Positions 39,301 to 50,498 of a stretch of 64,000 nucleotides of DNA are shown piece by piece. The stretch's first letter is position 1, and each line of letters opens with the position of its first letter. Both the position numbers and the translations under genes were made by a program. Location of the stretch: NCBI GenBank assembly GCA_900239685.1, contig OENT01000012.1, positions 1 to 64,000 on the forward strand, read 5' to 3'. Below the pieces are notes generated by a model, which searched no databases, was not told the origin of the DNA, and was given only the letters and a program-made list of their open reading frames with translations. This DNA is from Rotaria macrura. Its lineage: Eukaryota; Rotifera; Eurotatoria; Philodinida; Philodinidae.

Positions 39301-40140
39301 ACTCAATGAATTATATTATCGATTTGGTGAATTAACAAATTTTAAACGATCGATTGCAAGTACACTCGGTGTTCTAGGTATGTCAACAATAGAAACAAGT
39401 CATTTTCTTATTGAATTTCGGTATTTTTATAGAAAATTCAAGATTGATTAGTTGTCCGAAATTAATTAAAACATTACAGCAAACATTGGATGATACAAAA
39501 TCGAATGAATTAATTACATTTAAAAAGATGGTAAAAATCAATGATATGAATGAGTAAGATTAATTTTTTAGATATTGTTTTCATGTAGTTCTAATGTTTT
39601 ATAAAAGTAACATGCATAGTAATAGTTTAAATTGAATTATAAACTAAACGATGAATTTGTCATATTGTAAAGATTCTTTTATTTGTTTCATCTAGAGCTA
39701 TTTCAAAGATTCGTTCATACGATGATTTTGTGCCGTACTATCATCAATTCATCGAACAGATGGCTAATTTACTGGGTATGAAAAGAAAAAAAGACAAGCA
39801 AACGTTAACAAAAAAGAAAATTTTCCTATATTAAAATGCGTTCTATTTTTCAGAAGTGTCAAAAGGTGATGAAATTATACCAGCTATAAAAACACTCAAA
39901 TTATTAGCACATGATGAAGGTGATCAACCTAACACGCAACGAGCACAATCATTAGTGCGTGCATCATCATTAAATATGAATAACAATTCTCATGAACATA
40001 ATTTAACACATTCAAAATCTCTTCGAACAAATTCATTGAGGCCGAACACCGAAGAGTCAACTACAAATAAATTGCATAGCTCAGAGAAACAAAATGAAGA
40101 CAGTGAACAACAAGCTGGAACAGACGAAGGAGATTGTTAA
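36375..40140 (+). CDS. CEP70: Centrosomal protein CEP70-like
   Basis: Twelve exons (36375-36436, 37250-37576, 37662-37767, 37818-37922, 37992-38080, 38137-38224, 38580-38720, 39081-39137, 39200-39377, 39433-39553, 39696-39775, 39854-40140) join in phase to 546 residues. The N-terminal part is Ser/Asn-rich, followed by coiled coil (KEIREIRRQLK, then QLDACQETIANLRKTIDSME). The C-terminal half matches animal CEP70: HRPTYQYCLSVMEQCQSLFD, ALNELYYRFGELTNF, then YDDFVPYYHQFIEQMANLL and IIPAIKTLKLLAHDE, in that order. CEP70 acts at the centrosome with gamma-tubulin in microtubule and cilium organisation. Human CEP70 is 597 residues. The 69-bp intron 37923-37991 is the least certain: without it the frame meets a TAG. 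The first exon is short and separated by an 813-bp intron; an alternative ATG is at 37278. Confidence 0.85.
38730..39035 (-). CDS. Antisense ORF nested in a CEP70 intron, unrecognised
   Basis: A 101-codon minus-strand ORF with its own ATG fills most of the 360-bp intron 38721-39080 of the CEP70-like gene. The translation is protein-like (begins MEEYSSLNNEQYSL; ends near LQRIETLQQAVYRTQ) with a basic, Ser/Asn-rich middle and a helical C-terminus. No known domain, signal peptide or membrane segment is visible. It could be a nested small gene, or a chance frame; runs of this length are expected a few times in a window of this size and composition. Confidence 0.4.
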   Translation of the reverse strand: MEEYSSLNNEQYSLINNVFPLSNSIIGRRIAKSNIHINISKEYSVTSFIHINQNNNQVRRLSSTSVPFELRQGTNLIKPQILQRIETLQQAVYRTQSVFQR

Positions 40141-42303
40141 TCAATCATGTTAATGCTTGCTTTTGTGCGTGTGTCAATGTAGAATAGATGTTGTTTTCCT
40201 ATGTATCTTATACTTTTAATTAACAAAACAAAGAAAGAAAAAAGAGTTCGTTTATCCATTAATTTTTCTTTCATGATACACATTACTTAGTATTCAATAG
40301 TTTTTAAGTGGATGACTACGTCAAAAATCATATCTGCTCATTTCTTGTACTGTCACACATGGAACTTCTTTGAATTCAATCAATAAGAATCTTTTCCGAA
40401 CGACGAATGACGTCGAGTCTTTAGATATATCTTGTAATGAAATATTATTTTTCTGGCAAGTTCTTTTCCTATAAAGATGTATGACATTAAATAAAAATCT
40501 GTTATTTCAATAGAATTGTTATGTGTTAGAAAATAGAAAGAAATTTAGAAGAGTAGAAAAGAACTTGAACCGAGAAAAAAGTACAAGCCTTAGTAATTGT
40601 CTAATATTTATACTTGATCTTAAGTTACTTGTGATATCATAAAATAAGCAGAGAGAAGTTCATAGGTGATGACCTGATGTAATTAAAGTTGTCTATGTAC
40701 ATGTCACTTGATGAAGAAGACCTACACTTTATTTCATGAGTTTTTCTTTCACAGATTTAATTTGAAAAATCAAATAGACTTCAATCTTGAAGTTGTCCAA
40801 CAGTTCATTAAAAGTTAATCAATTTCAAGTGAATTGTGATATATTTTAACAAGGATTTTTTATACAGTAGTACTTCATTACTTAACTTTGCAATATAATT
40901 TACGTAAGCACTCTCGTACTCGAACAACAGGTCAATAAACTTGAAGAATAATAAAAGAATCAAAATCAAAATCAATTTCATTTTCTACTTTTACAACTCT
41001 AATCTATGTGTTCACACAAGCATTTATCCATCAAAAAGAAAAGTTATTTAACAAAGAACAAAACGCTAACAACTGCCTGAATGAACAACAACAGAAACAA
41101 GATATTACATGCATACAATCGATCTTCGAGATTGAGAGGACATGTTGAGAAGTTAGTCCATCTTTATCAAGCGAGAAATATGCCTATGGGACAATGAGCA
41201 AATACACATACATTTGTCATTCACGAAGAAAAGTGCCTGAAGAATTTGAATCAAAGAAAGTGCTTGATACTTCGAAAAGAGAAATTTTTAAAAATTTTAT
41301 GACATGGACGATAATCAATTCGAATCTTGTACTTCACGTGCCATTCAATGACATAATCTACTGTTTTATAAGACGAAATGATTTATTTCATGTACATTTA
41401 TGTACACTCTATCTAATTGGTGACCTGTAAATTCAAACAAAATATGGCAACTATTCTTAACAGAAAATCGACTTTACCATATAAAATACCTATCTACGTT
41501 TTTCTACTACGTAGAAAAATATTGATTAATGTATTTCATTCTGAGCTGTATATCGAATCTGTTGGAAAAAAAAACTATGGCGTTAGATAGAACAAGCAAA
41601 AATTTACAAGTACATAGAAAAGATAATCCCATGTAAAATCCTCTCTGTTTGAAAATATCGAACAATAAGAATAAAAGCTAACATTGCTCGATAGTTCCCT
41701 GTTTAATAAGCGTACAGCTTCTTTTCCGTTTCGTGTTACGAAAAATACGAAACAGCCATATCCCATATATCATTATCAGAGTTATTTACATCCCTTGATT
41801 CAGACTGTCGTTACAGTTCTAAGCTATTCAATGAAAGAAAAATTCTTTATATTGAGTTTGTGAAACGCGAAAATGTATTTACTGTGTTCCTCGGTATCAA
41901 TTCACATGCAAACAAGAATAAAATAAAAATCAATGTAGCCATGTTAAGTAATTATATTTCTGACATTGTTGTTCACTAAATTCTGTTACACAAAATTCAA
42001 TAGTGATTGACTTTCGTACAAAGAAACGGAAAAATAGCTGTACATGTATTAAACAGTTGACTCACGAGTAATGCGAACTTTGCTTGATCTCGTATTATTT
42101 GATATTTTTAAACGGATAGGATTATACATGAAATTATCTTTTTCCACATATTAAATGTAGATTTTTGCTTTTTCTACCTAACGTCGAAGTTTGTTTTCAA
42201 ACGGACTTCGGTCATGATTCAGAATTGAGTGTGTAAAAGACCCACGAATTAATTAGACTCATCCGGCGTTGTTTTTTTCAGCTGAACTTGTGCAGAAGAA
42301 CTT
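40141..42303. other. Intergenic with one long nearly open frame
   Basis: Downstream region of the CEP70-like gene. The plus frame 40941-41430 is open for about 163 codons except for one TGA near 41149 and is listed separately. A frame at 41575-41766 (-) has no domain. Confidence 0.4.
40941..41430 (+). pseudogene. Possible broken ORF, unrecognised
   Basis: One frame stays open for about 163 codons interrupted once by TGA near 41149. The upstream half is Gln/Asn/Lys-rich (KEKLFNKEQNANNCLNEQQQ); the downstream half includes SRRKVPEEFESKKVLDTSK and then becomes hydrophobic. No domain is recognised. Openness of this size with one stop could arise by chance about once in a window like this, so the call is weak. 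Confidence 0.25.
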
Positions 42304-43095
42304 AAGCCCCCCCCCCTCCCCTCACAATTGACTTGCCACTTTGGAGCGTATGTTTGGGCTTAGTGAGAAATTGTTGTGATAAAACTTTCAGCCTCATAAA
42401 CCTTACTACACGAGACTTATGGTTTGTTTTATAGCTTCCACGAAAATTGTTATAACTTAGCCTCCATACGCAACTTTTCATCGGACAGAATTTTGAAATT
42501 AACTTCTCTTAAGCTTTTATAAGCATTTTATTCCGTATGACTGTCAAATTAAGTATAAAAAACGCACTAAATCGGACGATTCTCAGTCCAAGAATCAAAT
42601 ATCGAAAATCTGATCGATGAAAAGTTAGCTCTAATCGAGAACTTTAAAATATTTAAAAAACAGGGGTAAGCTAAAGCCGAACGGGAATATAGCAATTTTC
42701 CTACGTCAAAAGTATGTATTGAGAAAGGCGCTAAAGAAATTTTGGAAGTGAATTTTTCACTCAAACGTTTAAAAACTACTTTTTAAATGGAATATTTCTA
42801 ACATATTGCATTAGAATTCGTTTTTGCGGTGTCCATCGATTCATATGTTGTAGACTTGAACAAAACACCCCTATATCAACTACGAAAAATTTCGTCAAAA
42901 ATATCGAAAAATATGATAGTAGGGACGAGAGTATTTCTTTCGCAAGTCTTTCAAAGCTTAACTGTTTTTCAAAAACCTATATACGTATATATTCAGAAAG
43001 AGAAGATCACGGGGCATATTTATATACTAAAAACTAAATTTCCGACTTTTCTTTTTTAGAAAAGTCGGATTTTCTGAAGGGGGGGGGGCGGGATT
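42304..43095. mobile_element. Segment bounded by poly-C and poly-G tracts, possible degenerate element
   Basis: A C-rich tract (about 42306-42322) and a G-rich tract (about 43079-43093) face each other about 770 bp apart like imperfect inverted ends (TAAGCCCC... versus, on the other strand, TTTAATCCCGCCCC...). Inside lies a perfect 12-bp hairpin at 43041-43069. The interior has a somewhat different texture from the flanks and no convincing gene; the 76-codon frame 42829-43059 has no domain. Terminal repeats are too simple to classify, so the element call is tentative. Confidence 0.35.
43041..43069. repeat. Perfect hairpin, 12-bp arms
   Basis: Arms 43041-43052 and 43058-43069 (TCCGACTTTTCT and its complement) enclose five T residues, 10 bp before the G-rich tract. 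It may be part of the end structure of the poly-C/poly-G bounded segment. Confidence 0.75.
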
Positions 43096-45869
43096 AAACA
43101 TACTTTTTCATGCCAGCACAATATCTAGTGTAACAAAGTTCTGTCGTACTCTGTAGGTATTCGACTGTTTTTTTTCTCTTTTTATATTTGTTGATTACTA
43201 AGAAGTACGGCGATCCTCGCTAAATTGCTGTAATAGTATGTGTTTTGTACGGCAAGCATTTGCTCATTTGTATTTCTGATCGACCAAAAGTAAACTCTTT
43301 GCGCTTTTAATTGACTAATCTTCTGGCTTGCTGCAATTAATAAGACGTTAAAAATGTTCTACCTTCAGAAAAAATCTCAACATTTCGCTCATATTGCTTG
43401 GTAGATTTCAAAATTAAAGAATGATTGAATAGGTACGATTCGATAGGTTTTCAATTCATAATCGTTGAAAAGAAAACTTATTTCACAAGCAACGGATAGA
43501 TATTAAAAAAATTCGTTCAAATTATTTAAGCAGAAAAAAGCTGATTAAGTTATCGGTGAGATAAATAAAATCTTATTCTCCAAGATTTTCACATTTTAAA
43601 CCGGCCGATTTTGGGCTTAACTTGAAAGAGATGTTTGCAATATACACATGCACTATCGTTGAACATTTTTACTAGGAAGATTTTAGTGTTTTATTAATGT
43701 CAATCAGTGAATATATCAAATTATTGTCTTTGAAAGAAACAAAGTAAAATAGTCAAGATCATCAGAATATTGTAAATATTACATGATAGTATTCAATGCA
43801 TGAGAAGAATTTGAATTCTATTGAATCGAATATATTCTTGTATTTTAATATTTATAATTCGAATCTATTATATTATTGGATAGATGTACTTACATCTTTT
43901 GTTGTTCAGTTCTCTACTGCTTCGAATTCTCTATTAATTGATAAATCGTAATTTTCTCTAGTAACTTTGAAAATTTCGTATTCTTTGAGCGTGTAACATA
44001 TAAAGAATAGAAGTAGCATAAATCTTGCCGCATGATTTGTTTTCCCGGTGAACATATTTTTCTTTGATAGTAATACAACTTTAGTTTTACATTTGTTCTA
44101 AAAATTTCTCATAGAAAACATCAAGATTATAACTCAGTAATCGTAACACTTTTGTATAGGCTTTAACTATTCTGCTATCCTAGATGCATTGGCAAAAAAA
44201 ATTTCGAAACGATAAACTATTTCGAAAGATTAAAATCACAACTTTCAATTTGAATATTTGCTAGAGACGTGCAGGAGCGGAACGAAAATTTTTTAAATAT
44301 TTCTCCTCTTTGTTGAATTAGATCTGGTTAATTTATTGACTAGAAATGTTTCCCGTTCAATTCTTTACAAAAAGAAGGTATCAACTGCTTTATTGTAGAA
44401 TCCTAAGATGCGAAGTCGCATGAGAAGTATCAAAATGGAGAAAAAATTAAATGCATATACGCTGAAAATAGTTCTTTTTTTTCCGAAATTTTGTGAAAGA
44501 GTACGATAAAAGAAGTCATCTTGTAGGTTTTGGAAAATTCTAATTTCTGCCTTTAATTTGCTACTGTTTCAAAAAATGAAGATTTTTTATTAATACTTTA
44601 AGCCTCTCCATAAAAAAAAACACGAAGCCTGCTCAAAATTAATCCGTTCAGACGTATTTTTATAATTGAAATTGAAAAGTAACGTTTAATCATTATGACC
44701 AGATTTTTAAGGCTTAAAAGCAAAACTATTTTTTTCAAACATGTAAACAAAGAAAAATTTGTTGTTTTGTTTTGCATGTCGAATATTAGGACTCCAACAC
44801 ATCGCTATCTACACGAATAGATAGAACCTCGTTGAAATTACACAAAATGTATGGAAGCTTTTTACTCATCGTTGTGCAACCATTCGAAAAAGTATTGCTT
44901 TATTAGAGAAAATAATCTGCATTTTGCCCGTCCATTTCGCCAATAAAATGCATCATACGTTTTTGTAGAGGATTAAACAGGAAACAATATAGTATATAAA
45001 TTATCTCGATCGAATTCAACGAGAAGGAGGAATGTTAATAAAAATACAAACTGTGTAATTTATTCTGGCTCACTCGATTAATTTTTTTGTAGAAGCTATC
45101 AAAATTAAAAAATTAAAAGGCATTTTAAATATGAAACGAATAAATTCTGCAACGCTTTCCTCTAAACCAGAGCAGATAATAGAAAAGTAAAAAAATCAGT
45201 GGAACCGAAAAGAAAAACTCGGTCACACACATGGTTAATCCATAAATTCATACGTTTCTCAAATTCGTCATATTATCATATCAACAATGTCAAAGTCAAG
45301 CTTGATATTTTATTTTCAGTGATAGTTAGAATTGTATTAAGTAATATAAAAGATAATTCCGATAGACTTACATTGTTCGACAGAAAGATATTGTTTAGGA
45401 ATCTTTGAATATCGATAATAACGTTTCCGTCGACTTTCGATGTTCCATAGACCTAGAGAACAATAATCTATCAGTTTTGATACGTTTATTTCTTTGCATA
45501 TAGTCACACGAAGAATAACAATTGGAAGCAAGAAAGGAAGAAAAACATATACACAACATTGTATTTAAGGAAAAAAATAAATTTCGAACAATAGAATCGA
45601 TAAAGATGACGTTGTATTTTCGATTGAAATTTTCCTCAAATATTTCACTTATGACTAGGGCAATATCTAACAAACAATTCTAACAGTATGGAAAAAGATC
45701 TCGCAAATAATGAATTCAAACTGACATCTGGTTTTTAAATTATAGATACAATTTTTGTTCAGAAATATAAACAAATCAGATATGGATATCACAAAAAAAA
45801 ATACTTTTCCGAAAGATTAATAGATAAAAAAAACACAAATTACGTCCGTAGTCGTTTCAGTGAAGTTGG
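43096..45869. other. Intergenic, no supported gene
   Basis: AT-rich spacer holding the second copy of the dispersed repeat (44335-44452). Overlapping frames around 45199-45673 on both strands are unconvincing. Confidence 0.45.
44335..44452. repeat. Dispersed repeat, copy B (partner at 4767-4893)
   Basis: Diverged copy, same orientation, of the repeat described at 4767-4893. The best-kept block is CGTTCAATTCTTTACAA, followed at matching spacing by ATTGTAGAAT and ATGAGAAGTA. Confidence 0.5.
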
Positions 45870-47193
45870 CTAAAATAAATGAATCAATTTTTTAAATTTT
45901 ATACCGAGATCAACTTGGTTTACTTTTTCATTTTTCTTTTTTGATCTTTCGCTTGGTTTCTTGCCAGAAGAAGCAGGCAATGAAATATCAGACTGTTTTT
46001 TAGTATGTGATTGATTTTCACCATTACGAGTATCATTTCTTGAATTTTCTGAAAATCAACGAATTAGGTTTTTTTTTTCCATCATACACAAAATAATGTG
46101 AAAACATCTGCATGATTTATTCTATTTATTTATTTCTGCAAGTAGCTAGTGTTTGATCTACTAGACAAAGTCAGAAATTGCTAGTCAACCGAATTTGAAA
46201 TCGTCTCATCTACTACTCATGAGATGGTCGTAGATTCAATTTCATTAGATGTATTTGCTTAGAAGCTGTCGACTGATATGAACATAGAAAGTTTTCCTAG
46301 ATGCTCGAATTCTGTTGACAATACTTGAATGTTCAATAAGTTATATTTACTTGAAGATTCTTTCCCTTGATGATCTATAAAATAAATCAATTTTTTTTAT
46401 CATAAAATTTCTTCATTGAAATATACTTTTATTTATTTGCTCACCATTTGTTCGACGATCAAGTCCATAGCTAAAATGAATTCGGATAAATTTTCAAAAA
46501 TTGATTTGATAAATGTTTACTTTTTATCTAATTCAACTCGTTTAAGTCGAACGACGACGTTTTGATTCAATTGAGAATTATTAGTCTTTGCATGGACTAG
46601 ATATAATGATGACTATGTACTATTTCTGAAAAATAAAAGTACATGAAATTCGTACTTTTTTCTTGTTTCATTATGGGCGTATCTTTTAATAAATTCGAAT
46701 CGATTTCTTCAATGCAAAGCTCTGTTATATCCGATTCTACTTCACTTTTAATAATAACTAAAATAAGAAAAATGCATGTGCCAACAAAAGAAAAGTTGAC
46801 GCTCTCTTTCTCTCGATTTTCTATACCTCGCTCTGGTTGAAAAATCGCAATAGCTCTATGAATTTTTTCCAGAACAGGACGAATTTCTTCAATAGGAATA
46901 AGATTTGTTGATTTACGTAATAGTAATGATGATGCTTGATGAACAAGTTCTCGATAGGATTCCATTTGTTTTTCGAATAGTGTTTGGTAAACTATTAAGC
47001 AATCTCGAAGTTCATTAAGAATCGCATCGTTTTGTTTTTTTTCTTCTTCATAATAAATATTGTGAGCGTTTAAATGAAAGAGACATAATAAACGATCACA
47101 ATGAATTGAACATCGAAATAATCGTACTGATGCAGAAGTCGATGACGATTGAGAACACGCCGGATCTTCACAGAGACCCAGCGCAGATATCAT
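45870..47193 (-). CDS. B-box-like zinc-binding coiled-coil protein
   Basis: Six minus-strand exons (47193-46827, 46757-46656, 46596-46521, 46470-46445, 46374-46351, 46048-45870) join in phase to 257 residues, including two micro-exons of 26 and 24 nt. Residues about 8-46 hold a Cys/His array, C8-x4-C13 then FRCSIHCDRLLCLFHLNAH, spaced like a B-box zinc finger. About 45-130 is helical (EEEKKQNDAILNELRDCL, then KQMESYRELVHQ) and likely coiled coil, so the order resembles the B-box plus coiled-coil core of TRIM proteins without RING or SPRY. The C-terminal 60 residues are Lys/Ser-rich and basic. Such short B-box-like proteins are common in bdelloid gene sets (general knowledge). Function is unknown; protein or nucleic-acid scaffolding is a guess. 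Confidence 0.7.
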
Positions 47194-48891
47194 GTTGATC
47201 TAAAAACAAAACTACAGTACCTATATTTAATTATAGATAGAATATCGTATATTGAAACGTGTATTTGTCGACTTATACAAATAAAGTTAATCATAATATT
47301 ACTGTTACAATTCATACCACGGCTTGCTCAATACACATGTCATTCAACGTGATCCCTGCCAGACCCACGCTAACATTGCACTGAAGGATGTATTCACCTA
47401 TCAAAGTGGAAGAATAATTTTGAAGTTAGTTGAAAATGACATTCTAGATTCGATTTCAGTGCAGCCTAACATGATCAAGCTATCAGCATGAAAGACAGAA
47501 TCCGAATAGACAAGGGTTGTACAATTGATACGTACTGCAGATGACACTGAAAAATGTTTCATGGTAGTACATCAACTTTTGAGTACAAACAGAAAGCATA
47601 CTCTTCAATTTTTCTAGTTTCTTATCATTAACAAGAAAAAATAGCAACTAGAAATATGATCGACGGTTAATTACTGACTCATCTAAATAACGAAAATACA
47701 AAGATGATTTCACAAATAATATTAGATGAATTCAAGAAAAGATTTTTTTGAAGAATGTTGGTTAGAATCAATGGAGTTAGTAAATAATGTTCAGGGTTGT
47801 GTTCCTTTCTACATATTCACTTGTGTATTCTTCTATAAATTCATCACTTACTTACTGTTCATTTGAACTTCTAAAATTAGATCAAAACATATGATGAAGA
47901 AAAGTGGGCACGTAGTTTTTACAATTTTTCTTGACACATCTGAATGCAGACATTTAACAAACAAAGGATGTCATATATAGATAAATAGATAGATAGATGC
48001 ATGTACGTATATATACATTCATACGATCATTATGTATTGTCCATAAGTCCAAACTATACCTACAATCTTTATTTTGTGCATAGAATGGCGACAGTTGTCG
48101 TTAATTGTAGATAAAGTATTTGGGAAAGATATTCAAGTAATCTTCTCGGTTATATGGCAGTTTTTTTTTAATCTATGTTCATCAGCTTATTTTTTTTGTT
48201 AAATAACTAATCAGTTGCTAGTCGTTGGATTTTGGCATGTGTTGGAGTTCAGTGAGATCTGAGTGTTTTTAAAACACGCCCGCTGCTTTTTTTTTATCAA
48301 ATGAACCGTTATTGACTCTCTGTTGTTGTTCTCGGATATCATAGAATTATTCTGATAGATTAGATTTTACATGTTTGCTTATATTCATCACAAATAAGAT
48401 CTTGTAACACATTTTTTACATTTCAGAATAACTAAAATTGCCTCATTCCTTGATTAGATTACATAAAAAGAAAAATATTAAACTATGTTACAAATTCTAC
48501 TCAAGATTTTCTAATGAATAATAGTAGAATATTCAAAATCACCATGATCAATAACCTCTGAGAACACTTCGGATTAGTGAGTGTACCAATAGAAATGAGA
48601 AATTTACAAAGACCATTGTAAATAATGAATAAATATTTTAAAAAATCAATGCATCTAGTAGAAATTGAATCCGTCTCATGTTATTCACGATATCATTCGT
48701 TAACTACTCTGCATAGAGAAGAAATGTTCTCAATGTTTCTTTATCATGTATTGTTTTATTTTCTTGTTAAACATGATTTCTATGGCTTGGATATTTATTT
48801 ATTCGCTGATAAATACATCATTAGTTTCATTTTTCAATTTCATTTGCATAATGTGTTTTCATGAAAACGAGAAAAACAAGCACTGAATAAG
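47194..48891. other. Intergenic with possible coding fragment
   Basis: Upstream region of the zinc-binding protein gene. A possible split plus-strand fragment at 47293-47613 is listed separately. The remainder includes a TAGA-type microsatellite near 47985-48000 and a 79-codon frame at 48625-48864 with no domain. Confidence 0.4.
47293..47613 (+). pseudogene. Possible two-exon coding fragment, unrecognised
   Basis: A protein-like frame beginning after a stop near 47293 includes QRDPCQTHANIALKDVFTYQ and VENDILDSIS. A candidate 51-bp intron (GTGCAG...GAATAG, about 47455-47508) joins it in phase to TRVVQLIRTADDTEKCFMVV and on to a stop near 47613. The donor is weak. No start codon or family is recognised. 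It could be the end of a degraded gene or chance. Confidence 0.25.
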
Positions 48892-49434
48892 TAAATTATT
48901 TACTTTTTCTTTATTACGGTGATAGTAGAGCTGTTCAAGTACAAAATTTCTCGAATACGAGTACTAACAAAATCATACTCAAATAACAGTCGTTCAAATA
49001 TATCGTCTAGCTTTGGGGATAGTGTCCTTATTGAATACATAAATATACATTTATTTAGCACAAGTTGAACAAATGGCATTAAAATGAATCGTACACAATC
49101 AAATTTTACTAGTACAGCACCCACTGTTATAAGAATGGTATCTGATACGAATCTGTTGTTGATAGACCTAGTACGTCAACTGGTGATTATTCTCTTATGT
49201 TAGAATCAAAGCGAAATCTATTTGATGTGTTACACACCAACAGCTTCAGTACGCTCAGTAGAACAAGAGACTGTAGCTTCGGTAAGCATCTACTGATTCT
49301 GTGAGAAGAAATAAATTTTATTAATGTCGATACAAAAAAAAACAATGAACTTAAGAACAATAGTTAACCTATTGGTAGAGCCTCAGGCTGTTCACCGTCG
49401 ATTTTTAGACCAATTCGAAATTCGAACGACATAA
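48892..49434 (+). pseudogene. Fragment of a spliced gene, one stop and one frameshift
   Basis: A plus frame from 48892 is open to a TGA near 49064, then resumes with MNRTQSNFTSTAPTVIRM (ATG near 49084). After a one-base frame change near 49140 it continues as SVVDRPSTSTGDYSLMLESK and LFDVLHTNSFSTLSRTRD to a clean donor (GTAAGC) at 49282. An 82-bp intron leads to exon 49364-49434, which reads in phase LVEPQAVHRRFLDQFEIRTT and stops. The good donor and acceptor and matching phase support a real 3' gene end; the stop and frameshift suggest decay. No family is recognised. The 74-codon minus frame at 48900-49124 is treated as its shadow. Confidence 0.35.
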
Positions 49435-50498
49435 TAGAGTTGACTTGTCTGATCAATACTCAACCTATGCATTCACTCATTACAATGTTTTGCACAAGCT
49501 TACTATGAAAATTTTTTATCGTTAGATTCTGATTGTCCTTCTCATTTTTATTTTCTGTACTTGATCTAAAAATATTACTTCCATGTCTAATCATATTCAA
49601 ATCAAGCCGATGGAAAATTTTTTTCATCACTTTTATACATACATCAATATCTCGTAAATGAATCATCGTCAACTTTCGATCGAAAATAGTATCCGTCAAT
49701 TTTCATTTTTTTATTTGTTGTCAGCTAAATAAATTCAATTCCACTACGATACTTGCTACGAGGCGGCTCTTCATGAGTAAAGAAAAGATCAGTATTTGAA
49801 CATTTACGTGGTGCTATAGTGTATACGTGACATCTAAAATAATTTATTTACATGGAAATGACATATCAAAATCAATGAACTATGGCCAATATCAACAGTG
49901 ATCAAAAGACGATATGAGATCGTCAGTAATATTGATGTGTCGTTCAACACAGACAACATTTGAACTGACATATTTCTTGCTCTTCAGCAAAAGTGTCTAG
50001 AAATACGCAAAATGTATTAGTCATCGAAGTTTAATTTTAGTTTACTATTAAACTATGCAGGATTTCTTGTAACAATTAAGTTCATGCTTCATTCGAATTC
50101 TCCAATGAAAATCATCGTTCAAAGTATTTTAGTCTTCGAAATTTTTTCTCTATGTTAGGCTCACTAGAAAACGCTTATTAGCACAGTCTCTTTGGGGTTG
50201 AAATGCGGAACTCACATAATTCTTTCGTAAAATATTCTGAGCGCTTTGAGTGTCTGTAATGGAGGCGGAGGAGTGATGAGTCCCAACAACTTCATCTTAA
50301 AACTTTCACTCAGAATTTTCTTCGAAAATAGATGTGAGTTCCACAAAATTACTTATTTTTAGTTTCTAATTTAGATGAACAACGTAGATGAGTTGTGCTT
50401 CTAGATGAAATGACGTGTTGTTTATCTAGTAGATTCTGTATTTTGAATGAATTAACTTAATTAATTTCAAAAACAAAACTTATTAATATCTAAAACTA
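49435..50498. other. Intergenic, possible terminal exon and foldback element
   Basis: On the minus strand a candidate 3' exon of 34 codons at about 49729-49832 follows an ATTTTAG acceptor and reads CHVYTIAPRKCSNTDLFFTH before a stop; its upstream exons could not be identified. A MITE-like foldback lies at 50207-50342. The 79-codon minus frame at 49460-49699 has no domain. Confidence 0.35.
50207..50342. mobile_element. MITE-like foldback element, about 136 bp
   Basis: The ends are inverted repeats: GGAACTCACAT at 50207-50217 is matched exactly by its complement at 50332-50342. Homology between the arms continues imperfectly for about 35 bp through AATTCTTTCG/ATTTTCTTCG to TTCTGAG on the left and CTCAGAA on the right. 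No coding capacity is present. No target-site duplication is obvious, so the family is unknown. Confidence 0.5.

Noticed and set aside
49366..49430. tRNA-like string (GGTAGAGC ... TTCGAAATT)
   Set aside because: The A-box and B-box resemblance is loose and the anticodon and acceptor stems do not pair; the stretch is better explained as the terminal exon of the fragment at 48892-49434.
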